Assembly (NCBI GenBank): GCA_963693365.1
Contig: CAVNZM010000003.1
Location: 1,550,001-1,614,000, forward strand
DNA length: 64,000 nt
Direction: 5' to 3'
Source of the DNA: Amoebidium appalachense
Lineage: Eukaryota; Ichthyosporea
A program made the translations under genes and the position numbers. Shown here in pieces: positions 50,575-63,462 of this stretch. Position 1 is the first letter of the stretch. Every line of letters starts with the position of its first letter. The notes beneath the pieces were generated by a model. That model was not told the origin of the DNA. It did not search any database and was given only the letters and a program-made list of their open reading frames with translations.

Positions 50575-51913
50575 ACACACATACACACACACTATTATGC
50601 ATACCTTTATGTGTGGTTTGCACCCTGCATTGTGTTGTCCGCTGTTTTTGTGTACTTCGTACTCTGTAAGACATTCTCCCCCCCTCCCCTCCCCCTCAAT
50701 CTCGCCGACTCTCTTATGTCCCTCAACCTCATGGAGGCTCGGTCACCACCTTGCTTGCTTTCTTCTGTGTAGTCAACCATGTATTATGTTTTTTCTTTAA
50801 TAGATTTAATAGAAGCGGAGCCCGCAAAGCGGTGGAGTATGGAAAAGGCGCAACGCTGGATAAGCTTGGTTTTTTTCTTGAATACTGGTCCTTTTTTTTC
50901 GTGAGGAGGGATTTGCAGTTTTGACTGTGGGCAATTATGCTGCATTTCTATATATTTGGCTGATGTTTGTTGGAATTATATATCATAACAATAATTTGAT
51001 ATCGATACAGCATCTGGGCATGGTTGATGACCAAGTGTAACGATGTGCGATCGTGGGTGTGCATATGATTAAAGCTTTCCGCCGCTAAGGCCCTTAATTA
51101 ATTTTATGCTTTTTAAAGACATGTGGCTGTTGCTTGTGCCAAAACTAAAATCATGCTTATGCACAGGGTTCTACACTGCGTGGCTTCTTCCACCCTCCCT
51201 GGTTGGGCTCTGCTGTTTTATCTACGGTCTGACGTATGCATACGACAGCATCATCACGTATGTGTGCCCCTACCTTACCCCCCCCCCCCCCCCCCCCCCC
51301 CCCCCCGTTTTTCCTCCCACCTCCCCTCCCCCCCTCCCCCCCCCCCCCCCCCCCCAAAAAAAAAAAAAAAAAAAAAAAAGAACATGACACACAACACACC
51401 CACATCCCTCCCTCGTGCTCCCGTCTTCCTCCCCCGCAAAAAAAACACACACTAGCAATCCACTCCTGCCACCAGCAGTAGTAGCAAACCCCAAAACAAA
51501 GCTCACAACACAATGTCCCTCCCCCCTCGCCTATTGCTGTTGAAACAAAGTATGGGCTGGGAACCACGCGGGAGAGGTTAAAGAGTCGAAACCCATGCTT
51601 TTGTGGAGACATAGGAACCCCCCTGATGATGGGCTCTGTTCAAGTGTCTTCTGCCTGCACGCTTAAATTGTTTGATTCTGGATTTCCCACCTTTGTGATC
51701 ATGACGCTTTGTTGTTGCTCTTTGTTGTCTCCTCCATTTTTCCAACCCTCTAACGCATACACCCCCCCCCCCAAAAAAAAAAAAAAAAATTTGCCAGCCC
51801 TAGTATTATCCCCTCATCCCCTCTTTTCCCCGATTTCTACGTTTGGGATGTTATCTTTCACCATGTAGCTTATATGTCCGGCATTCACACGCACGTACTC
51901 AAGCACGTGCATG

Positions 51914-51981
<68 letters not shown>

Positions 51982-51998
51982 CACCCCCCCCCTCTCTC

Positions 51999-52071
<73 letters not shown>

Positions 52072-52194
52072 CACACAGCACGGATATCTGCAGCAGCAAC
52101 AAGACCATCTGTGCCAACAATGAACTCAGTGAGGCATACAACCTCTCCGACACATGCAACTATGCCCGTTTCTCGGCTGTATGTCCCCCTCCCC

Positions 52195-52267
<73 letters not shown>

Positions 52268-52684
52268 AACAAATGTTTTCCCGACCCCATATGTAAGCTT
52301 GGCTTGGTCTGTACACCCTGAGCGTTTTTGGTCGTGCATTCTATCCCATATTCTGCACCACGTGCTTTGTTGTGCCCTTGGGTGCTTGTTACCAATTCAG
52401 CCCCCCCCCCCCCCCCCCCCAAAAAAAAAAAAAAAAAAAAAAAAAAAGCCCTCAAACCCATCGATATGTATGTGCTCCAACCTGGCTTTGACGGTACGAG
52501 CACTATTTTCCACCAGGATCCATTAACCATCTGATTAGTTGGTTGATTGTCAACTTCATCTGATCATAGAAAGTAAGTAACAGCAAAGCCTCTGGGTTTG
52601 ATCTAACGATCCAATCAAAATGCAGGTTTTTGACAATGACGCCACCATCTACTTCACCCTCTTCATGAGTCTCTGGGGTGAGTG

Positions 52685-52718
<34 letters not shown>

Positions 52719-53938
52719 TCCCCTCTCTTTCCCCCCTTTCTATGTTAGGAGCATTTCTTTTTTTTTATTTTTCTGTTGGGATCTTCTCTGTGGATCTGTA
52801 CACACAAGAAGGCTGAAGAATGTCACATTCGCGCATGAAGCCAGACGAAGGTGTGGGTTCACATATGTACAAGGGGACCAACAGACACATGCACGGACAC
52901 AAAAACAGACACATTACAACAATCACGCACACACACACATGCACTCGCACACGAATGAGCACGTGCATGCACACACACGCATTCATGCACCCACGCACGC
53001 ACGCAAACAAACACACACCGACACAAACACACTCACACACTCACACACATACACACTCACATACGCCATGCTGCCCACTCTCTTTTCAAACATCGCTGAC
53101 ACATGCATACTTTCACAGGTGTGTTCTTTGTTGAGTTCTGGAAGAGAAAGTCGGCCGTGAAGGCGTACAAGTGGAACGTCGTGGACTTCGAAGAAGAGGC
53201 AAGACATTCCTCCCCCCTCCTCCCCCCCCCCCCCCCCCTCCCCGCCCCCGCCCTTTCCTCCTCCACCCCTACCCTACCCCCCCCCCCCCCCCCCCCCCGG
53301 CCCCCCTCTCCTTTCCCCCCCCCCCCCTCCCCCTCCCTCGGTTACACCGGCACCTCAACCAACCCTCCTCCTCCCCTCCCCCCTCCTCCCGCCTTCCTAC
53401 CCGCCCACCAAACCACCCCCACCACAGGTACCCACACATACACCGAGATGGGAGGGGCAGCGTGCAAATGGGATTGAACGAGACATGAAAAAGGCACGAA
53501 TCTTAGAATGGTGAAAGATACATGAAAACACACGCCACACACACACTATAAACACTTTTCCCCAATGTTTTCTTTGTGAAAATCAGAAAAACCCCCATGT
53601 CTGAATGTAAATTTCTGTATGTTCCAGGAGCTTCCCCGACCCAATTTCCGGGGCAACAAGCGGGCTCACAACCCGGTGACTGGGCGTATGGAGCCTTACT
53701 ACTCTGCTACCATGCGCAGGACTAAACTGGCTGGCTCCCTCTCCGTATTGGCTTTCATGGTAACCCCCAAACCATCCCCTCCTCCTCCCCCCCCCCCCCC
53801 CCCCCCCAACACACATGCGTGTGCGCGCGCACAAGCAGACACACACACGCGCCCATACCTTTCCCCCCCTTCTTCTCAAAAGATATATTATATATGCATG
53901 AGCGCACAAGCACCCACTTATGCACACACACGCGCGTA

Positions 53939-54021
<83 letters not shown>

Positions 54022-54104
54022 ATCCTACTATCCCTTCTCCCAACACAGATTGTGATTGTCTTGGGTGTAGTCTTCGGCGTCATTCTCTATCGTCTCTCGC
54101 TCAG

Positions 54105-54142
<38 letters not shown>

Positions 54143-55597
54143 AGAGGTTAAAGAGTCGAAACCCATGCTTTTGTGGAGGCATGGGAACCCCTGTGATGAT
54201 GGGCTTTGTTCAAGTGTCTTCTGCCTGCACGCTTAAATTGTTTGATTTTGGATTTTCCCACTTTTGTGACGTTTTTGTTGTTGCTCTTTGTTGTCTCCTC
54301 CATATTTCCAACCCTCTTACACATACATCACCCCCTCCCCCATCTCCACCCGCATCCCGTCCCCTGTGGAGGCCCTTCCACCCTTCTAAACACGAGTTGC
54401 ATATGGTTGTCCTTGGCACATGATCCTAAGTGCCACTAGTGGCAACTCATAGAGGCCACATGGGAATGTATTTGCGCTCCATATAAGACAACCATGCACG
54501 CCGATCGATCTTACACGTGTGATGCAAATGTCGTGCGGCAAACACTTGCTTTCAAGCTATGCACATAGCAAGTCGAACTAATTATTTAGTGTTGTACACT
54601 CCTTTGGCTAGACTCATTTCTGAACATGTTGAATTTAAGGTCCGAGTCGGCATTTCTCGACGGCGCACCTTTTTAGAAAAGCCAAAAAAGGGCAACACCA
54701 TATATAGGCAAAACCAATCACTGCGCTCAATGAGCGTTGCGGTTTAAGGCCGATTTGTATGTTGAGATTCAGGTTGACGTCAGTTTGACGTTGTCATGAC
54801 GTGAATATGATGTCATTCTCCCAAATATAGGCTTTAGGCTCTAAGCTAACCCTCGAATTTATCACACCTCAGTCTTGTGATGTCAAGAAAGGGTGACGAC
54901 TACAGAGAGGTAACCCCCCCCCCCCCCCCCTTCCCTCCCCCCCCCCCCCCCCCCCCATCCCCCTCCTCCCGCTCACACGCACACAATTACGTGCCAGCCT
55001 CCAACCAACACCAGAGTCACATCCCATCCAGCCACTTGAAGTTTCGCAACAATGTGTGTGTCACAAAACCTCCGTCTTGTGGGTATGTTGACGTAGGGGT
55101 AGTTAAGCAAACCGGGGATGTATGGAGAATTTAGGATTTCCATCAGTCCATCAAACAACTTAGTGGAGAAACTGACACCACCCTCTCCCTCCCCCCCCCC
55201 CCTCCCCCCCCCCCCCCCCCCCCCTCTCCTTCCTGCCCTACCCGGCATGCACTTCCCCTCGTGCTTTCCTATCTGCATACGTGCACATGCGCACACGTAC
55301 GCTACACCTACACCTACACCTACACATGCCCTTGCACATACACATTCACGTACACCTGTACTTAAGCCGTACACTTATCCATCCACATACACGCACACGT
55401 AACACATACACGTACACACATACTTACACGTACACACACGTACAGACGGGACCCATTCTTGTGTCTGTGACCGCTGCCGTTCTCAACTTGGTGGGCATTC
55501 TTCTGCTCTCCTTCGTCTACAACAAGCTGGCCTACCGTCTGACCGAGTGGGAGAACCACCGCACAGAGACAGACTATGATGTATCATCCCCCCCCCC

Positions 55598-55628
<31 letters not shown>

Positions 55629-57570
55629 ACACACACACTTAGGTAGCGACGGGAGAGCTTCCTAGAAGCCCCGTCTCCTGAGTTCCTATCTATATTTTTC
55701 TTGCTTCTGCTTACTGCTGCAACTTTAATCCCCGGCCTTTCCCACTGCCCTTGCCTGCATAAGCAACCCTGGCTCGTCTCTGATCAAGACGGGTGACCTA
55801 CCCATGTTGAAGTGAAATAGTATCTGAGTTGGGTTTCGTTAACGAGGTGAATAGGTCGAAACTCGGGTACTGTGGATGACGTGGGCCCCCCCTGTGGTTG
55901 GGCTCTGCTTATTATGCATACTCTTTGTGTATGGCTTGCATTCTGCATCGTGTTATCCGTTTGTTCTTGTGTACTTCGTACTTTTTGACGCATTCAAACC
56001 CCACACATACACACACACACACACACACCCTTCCCCCGTCATCTCCGCCTCTTTCCCCTCTTCATCCCCAGGCACCTACCGTTTGTGTACATGTATCACC
56101 CCCCCCCCCCCCCCCCCCCCCCTCCTCCTCCTCCTCCTCCCCCCTTCCGCCCTTCCCGCCTCTCCACCCCCAGATGCCTAACCTTTGTGCATATACTCTG
56201 CACTATACTGCGTTGGTGTTGCCCATCATGACCGTATACTTTGTGCTGTGTGAGGCATTCCCACCACCTCCCTCCCCCCCCCTCCCACCCACCTATCCAC
56301 CCAACCCATCTCACCCCCCAACCCTTCCCCACGTCCACATTCCACAACACCTACTCATCTATGATACCTTTCGCCCACATTCATAGTGTGTGCCCTTCAT
56401 TGCACATTCTGCATTGTACTATTCCTCTTGATTTTTATGCTTTTTTTTTCTGTAACTCGTTCTAACCCCTCCCCTTCCCCTCCGCCTCTTAGGAACCCCC
56501 CTGATGGTGGGCTCTGTTCAAGTTGTCTTCTGCCTGCACGCTTAAATTGTTTGATGTTGGGTTTCTCAATTTTGTGACATTTTTGTTGTTTCTCTTTGTC
56601 GTCTCCTCCATATTTCCAACCCTCTAATGCATGCATCCCCCCCCCCCCCCCCCCCCCCCCTTCTCTTTATAGGATGCGCTGACGTTCAAGCTGTACGTGT
56701 TCAACTTTGTCAACAACTACTCGTCCATCTTCTATATTGCATTCTTCAAGGGCAAGTTCACAGGCATACCCACAGACCCACAGACAATGTTTGGAGTCCC
56801 GGTGGAGGTGAGCTCCCTACCCCTAAAAGCTCTTTTTAAATTAAAATAAAAATAAAAAGCGACCGGTTTGTTTGAAATGTGACACGGACAATGTTTGGGG
56901 TCCCCGTGGAGGTCAGCTGCCTACCCCTAAAAAGCTCCTTAAATTTTAAAAAAAAAAACAAATCAGTGACCGGTTTGTATAAAAATATTTTTAAGGTTTA
57001 GTGACCTTATTTTAGATGTAGTTCCAGTTCCTGTTTTTCAGATTTGGGGTTTTAAGAGAATTAAAGATCCGCAATGATAGAAGTGGCAAGACGGTTCAAA
57101 ATGTACACATGCATGCAAAAAGATAGAACTTACTTCTCACCTTTTGCTTCCTGCTTATGCAGCCTCGGGGTTTTGATGTACGTCTCCTAGTCGTGTTCCA
57201 TGTTTATATTTACTTTTCGTTTGTTTCCCTTCTTTATTTCTCCCCTAACCCTCTCATAGCTTTCCTCCCCCCCATCCCTTCCCCCCCCCCCCCCCCCCCC
57301 CCCCCCGCCAAAAAAAGAAAAACCGGCTTCGCCCCAGCCACCAACGCCACGATCCCCCCCCCCCCCCCCCCCCCCCCGCCAAAAAAAGAAAAACCGGCTT
57401 CGCCCCAGCCACCAACGCCACGATCCCCCCCCCCCCCCCCCCCCCCCCCCCGTGTGTTCTTCTCCACAGCCTTACCCTGCCTTATTTCTGCCCTCCTGCC
57501 ACCGTCTTTATATGCCTTTTTAGTCATCCCATGTCTGCGCTAGGGAACACTTACCAACCATCGACCCCCC

Positions 57571-57605
<35 letters not shown>

Positions 57606-57753
57606 CTCTAAAGCGCACACACACACACGTGCATGTGCGATTGCTCGCACGCGCACACACACGTACGCACCCCCCCACCCACCCACCCACCCCCTGCACA
57701 CACGTGCACACACGGCCACACACACACACACACACACACACCCTCACCCTCAC

Positions 57754-57810
<57 letters not shown>

Positions 57811-58033
57811 GCTGTGCCCCCTCTGGCTGCATGGCCGAGCTCACCATTCAGCTGCTGATCATCATGTTGGGCCGTCAGCTATTTAGCGCCATCATTGAAA
57901 TCGGCATCCCGTAACCCCCGCCATCCCCCCCCCCCCCCCCCCCCCGTCCTCCCTTTCCCACCTACTCCTCCCCCCTCCCCTCCCATCTCCCCTTTCCCCT
58001 CCTTCCTCCTCCTCCCCTCCCCCCCTCCCATCT

Positions 58034-58075
<42 letters not shown>

Positions 58076-59514
58076 TGCATTGCCAATGTTGCCTAATCAC
58101 ATGTCTGTGCTTGAATACCGTTATGTGTCCCCTATCCTGCCCGGTGCTTCTCTTCGTGTAGAGCCATACCCCCCCCCTCTCCCCCCTCCCCCCTCCTCCC
58201 CGCTCGGTTCTCCCACCTCCCCATCCTGCTCACCCGTCCCCTTTGTTCCCGCGACACCTACAACACAGGGAAATCTCAACCCCCCCCCCCCCCCCCACCC
58301 TCCCCTCCCCTCTCTGCTTTCCACTCTTCGTAACTCTCGTTCCCACCTTCACCCCTCCTTATGCAATCCACCGCAAAGAAAAACATGAAAACTTTTCAAT
58401 GTTTGCAAGCACGTGCCCAGTTCCCGCATGCTTGTATCTGATTGGCTGGGTGTCAGGTACCTGATGAGCTACTTCTCCATCTACAAGTCCAGAAAGGAGG
58501 CAAAAGAGCAGCAAATCGACCTCAAGCTCAAAGAGGTGCTGTGCAATTCTCTTCCCCCCCCCCCCCCCCCCCCCCGGGCCTTCTCCCCAAGTTTCTCTCC
58601 CACTAAGCCTTCCCCCGGGGTGCATGAGGACACACAATATACAAACACACACACATAGAGAGAGAGACACATATGTAAACATGCACATGGGCGCTCATGC
58701 ACGTAAGCTCCGGAGCTGAACCTCTCAAGTTATTCCAATGAGCATACGGGAGGATTGTTTGTGTGTGTGTGTGTGTTTGTGTGTATGGGGAGGGGAGGGG
58801 GTGAGAGGTGGAGGAGGGGGAGGGGGGGGGGATTAAGGAGGGATGGTTGGATCTACGGGTCTTCCTTCACTCGAGCATCACACACACTCTGCAAGAGCAG
58901 ATGCTAACAAGAAAGATTAACCCCCAGTATTCTTTCTTTGTTTTTGTGCTAATTTTATTCCGTTGAAATTTTTCTCTTCACAGCTGCCACAGTGGGAGAT
59001 GGACTTCTACCTTAACTGCTACCCGGGCCTCTTTGACGAATACATGGAGCTCGGTATGTCTGCATATGTGATTTGAAAACATCATGCATTTTTTTGCATG
59101 AATATTTAATGAAGCCCGTGGCCACTTGGCCTGTTTGGGAAGTTAACAGTAATGATGTTTTTGTTAAATTGAACTTCAATATTATTATTGGCTCTTTGTT
59201 TCGATTGGAAAGTATATGAATCCTTTGTCTTTGGTCAAGGTAGCGGTGTTTTTTTTTTTGGCCCCAACGCCGGGAGGGGGAGGTGGGGGGAGGGGAGGGG
59301 AGGGGGGAGGGAGGGTAACAGAGGGGCTGGGGAGGGGGGATGAGGGGCTTAAGTGTGGGATGGAACTGAAAAAGGGAAAGGGAGGGGAAGATTCAGGTCG
59401 ACAAGCAAACAAAATACAGGCTCCCTCTCATGACCCGACCCGCACACAGAGGGGAGAGGAAACGAAAAATAGATGGAGGAAAACCACACATGCACACATG
59501 CGCAAGTGCGTGCG

Positions 59515-59581
<67 letters not shown>

Positions 59582-60135
59582 CCAGTGACACCCACCCACA
59601 CAAGCACTGACACCCCCCCCCCCCCCCTCCCCCTCCCCCCTCTCCCCCCCAGTTGTGCAGTTTGGGTTCATCACGCTTTTTGTCACCGGCCTGCCGCTAG
59701 CACCCCTTTTTGCGTTTGTCAACAACATCTTTGAGATCCGTTTGGATGCTCTCAAGTTCATCTGCACTTATCGTCGGCCCCCTCCCACACGCTCACAGGA
59801 TATTGGTATGCCATATCAGCTCCCCCCCCCCCCCCCCCCCCCCCTCCCCCTGCCCCTGCATGTGTCCTGCACCATGCTTCTCATCGTGTATGCGTACTTC
59901 GTTCTGTGTTCCGCATTCAAACCCCCCCCCCCCCCCCCCCCCCCCCTCTCCCCCCCATCCCCCCTTCTCCCTCAACCTTTCCCATCTCCCATCTCACCCC
60001 TCTACCTCGCCTCCTTCCTACCTCCATTCTTTTCTCCCACCCCTCTTCGACCACTCTTCCCCCGTCTCCACCGTCCTTTACCCGTCCAAAGATGTTCAGC
60101 CCACATGTGCACTCTCAGACAACATCCCCTCCTCG

Positions 60136-60170
<35 letters not shown>

Positions 60171-61135
60171 ACAAAGCGTGCCATCCCCCCCGGGCCCCTG
60201 TACGTGCCCCCCCTCCCCCCCCCCCCCCCCCCTCCCCCTTACCCTCCTTCTTCCTTCAGCGGTCTTAGATGGCTGCTGGCATGCCCCTTAAGGATGCCTC
60301 TATGCCTGTGATCAACATGGTCAGGCTATTTCACACCAGTGACACCTAGTCTTTGCATGTTTACCAACCATAGGTGGCTGATCGGCTTTTTCCCATCCAC
60401 ACACACGTGCGCACACACACAAACCACATACATTTGTATGTGTATGTCGGAGCACTTCTCTTCCAATCATCTCTCCTCCCTTGCACACACACGCTAACCT
60501 TTTATGGCTTTTTTTTCAGGCACGTGGGCCAAGATCGTCTCCTTTTTGGTGCGTCTAGCCATCATCATCAACGGAGCAATCATTGCATTCACCACCGAAT
60601 ATGTTAGTCGGTGGCGCTATTCCGCCAACCACGGTGGCAGCTTGCAGGGTTATGTGGACTCTCTGTACTCCTACAGGTGTGTGGTGGGGGAAGGGAGAAG
60701 GGGGGGGAGGGGAGGGGGGGGGGGGGGGGGGGGGGGAGGGGAAGGGGGGAAGGAGCATGGAGGATTTCGTGGACTCTCTGTACTCTTCCAGTTTGTGTGG
60801 GTGGGTGTGGGTGGGTGGGTGGGTGGGTGTCGCGGGGAAGGGGGGAGGGAGGGGGAGGGAAGGAGAAGAGGTGTGTGTGTTTGAGCGGGAGAGGGGAGGG
60901 GCGGGTGGGTGGACGGGTGGGTGGTTGAGACGGGGGATGGGGGATGGGTGAGGGTGTATGTATGGGGAAGGATGGGTGGTTGGGTACGTGTGTGGCGAAA
61001 GTTTCATTTTTCCTACATAGGTGGTGGCAGTTTCATTTTTCCTTATTTTGTGTTTTTTTCAGTATTCTTTCCTTCTCTCTTTTTCTCGCTCTCTATCTCT
61101 CTTCTTTTTTTTTTTGCGTGTGTGTTTGTGTTTTT

Positions 61136-61181
<46 letters not shown>

Positions 61182-61925
61182 GAATGGAAGCTAACTGCAA
61201 CGGGTGGGCAGTGCACCTACGGCACAGTTTCCCAACGGCAGTCAGGTCAACTGCTACTTCAGGGTATGTGGGTGTGTGTTTGTGTGTTTGTGCGTGTGTG
61301 TGTGTGTGCGGGCGGGCGGGAGGGCGGGCGTGCATGTGTGCATGCGTGGATGGGTGTGTGTGTGTGTGTGTCTGCGTGTCTGCGCGATGTGTCTGTGTCG
61401 ATGGGTATGGATGTGAGTGTGGGTGTGGGTGTGTTTGTGTGTGTGGTGGTGGTGTTGGTGTTTGGTGGGGGGGGGGGGAGGGGGGGGCAAGGTTTTTAGA
61501 CTACACTAAAAAGAAAAGAAGACGGGGGGGAGGGGGGGGGGCAATGGATGTGTGTCATGTATGCCCGGCAATTGCAGTCACAAGCCGGCGGGGGGAGGGG
61601 GGAGGGGAGGGAGGGGCATACTAAGAGGAGCCCTTGGGTGTGTATAGGAATGCACGGCAACACTTTGAATATGATCTTATGTGTGTATAGGAATGCACGG
61701 CAACACTTTGAATATGATCTTATGTGTGTATAGGAATGCACGGCAACACTCTGAATATGATCTTGTCTATTTGTTATCGACGGAGGTGGGTCATTGAGGT
61801 GTAAATAGAGTGGAAGGTGGGTCGTCTGGTGACGTGAAGTTAACATTAACACACTGGCACACGTGACACATGCACACGCAAGCCAACACACAAGCTACAA
61901 ACACACATGCATCCGTGCACACACG

Positions 61926-61969
<44 letters not shown>

Positions 61970-62504
61970 GCTACTACACGCAGAGTGGCCAGCTGACGTC
62001 TGAGTTCTGGGAGCAAATGGTTGCCGTGTTGGCCTTTCTTATTGTCTATGAGGTTTGTGTTTGTTTGTATGCACGTGTCAAAGAATAGGAAAACAGATGT
62101 GAGGAACAAAGGGGGTGGGGGGGGGGGGGGGGGGGGGGGGGGTGAGGAAAAAGGAAGCGTGTGTGGGTGGGTGGAAGGGTAGAGGGGGTTTTAGGGAAAG
62201 GAGAGGGTTTGTGGGTATTTGGAGGGGGGGGGGGGGGGGTTGAGGGAAAGGGAAAGGTGTGTGGGTGTGCGTTGGGTAGAGGGAATGGGGGGGAGGGGAG
62301 GAGGGAGTGAGGGAAAGGGGATGGTGTGTGTGTGGGGGGGGGAGGGAAGGGGGGGGGGGAGAGGGGGAGGGGAGGGGAAGGGGGGGGGAGAGGGGGGAGG
62401 GGGGGGGGGGGGGGGGGGACACAAGGGTTGGATGGAATATCCCCAGCCAGCACTCTTCCATAATGGAGTTAACTGCAAACAATTATTCTCCATGTCTTCC
62501 ACCT

Positions 62505-62537
<33 letters not shown>

Positions 62538-63203
62538 ATCCACCACACACACACTCAACTAATTTGGAGCTCACATTCCGGCCGGGAGTTAGAAAACCTA
62601 CCCATGTTTCCTGCCACAAATAGGAATATACTCTAAGAATGGGCTCTCTTGAAGTTGTTTTGCACTCATATTTGTATGGTTTCTACTGATTCGTGGTATC
62701 GCTGGTTGGTTTATTGATGCCTTTTTATTCTTTGCGGTTCCAACCCTATATTGCACACACACCCTCCCCCCCCTCCCCCTCCAAACGCCCCCCCACACAC
62801 ACACACACACCTCATCCCAACCCTCCCCCTTTCCCCCCTCTACGGCTTCTTACACCTCTATATACCCCCCCCCCCCCCCCCCCCCCCCTTTTAATCGTCC
62901 CCTCTCCTGCCCGTCCACCCTCACACCTCTACCCCGCCCCCTCCTTCTTCACACTCTCACACCTTTTCTCCCCGCTTTCCCCTCCTGCTCATTCTTACCT
63001 GCCCCCCCCCCCCCCCCCCCCCACCACCACCACCACCCTCCCCCCCTGGATACTTAACTCCACGTGTGCAGGGGGTTGTGTTCGTAGTGGTGTATGCGGC
63101 ATCACATCTGATACCCGACAGACCAGCATGGCTCAAATTGGCGCAAAAGCGTCACCACGCCGATGCAAAGAAGGTGCGCACTCGTCCCCCTCCCCCCCTC
63201 CTC

Positions 63204-63267
<64 letters not shown>

Positions 63268-63393
63268 CTTCTCTCTCTCTGCCCCCCCCCCCCCCTCCCC
63301 CCCTCCCTCTTCCCCCCCCAGGGCCTCCCTCCCTCGCTCCCCCCTCCCCCCCCCCCCCCCCCCCCACAAGACAAAACCACACTGAACCCCTGG

Positions 63394-63462
<69 letters not shown>

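Noticed and set aside
61638-61766. Regular direct repeats resembling a CRISPR array
   Set aside because: Units are contiguous without unique spacers and lie in a eukaryotic intron.
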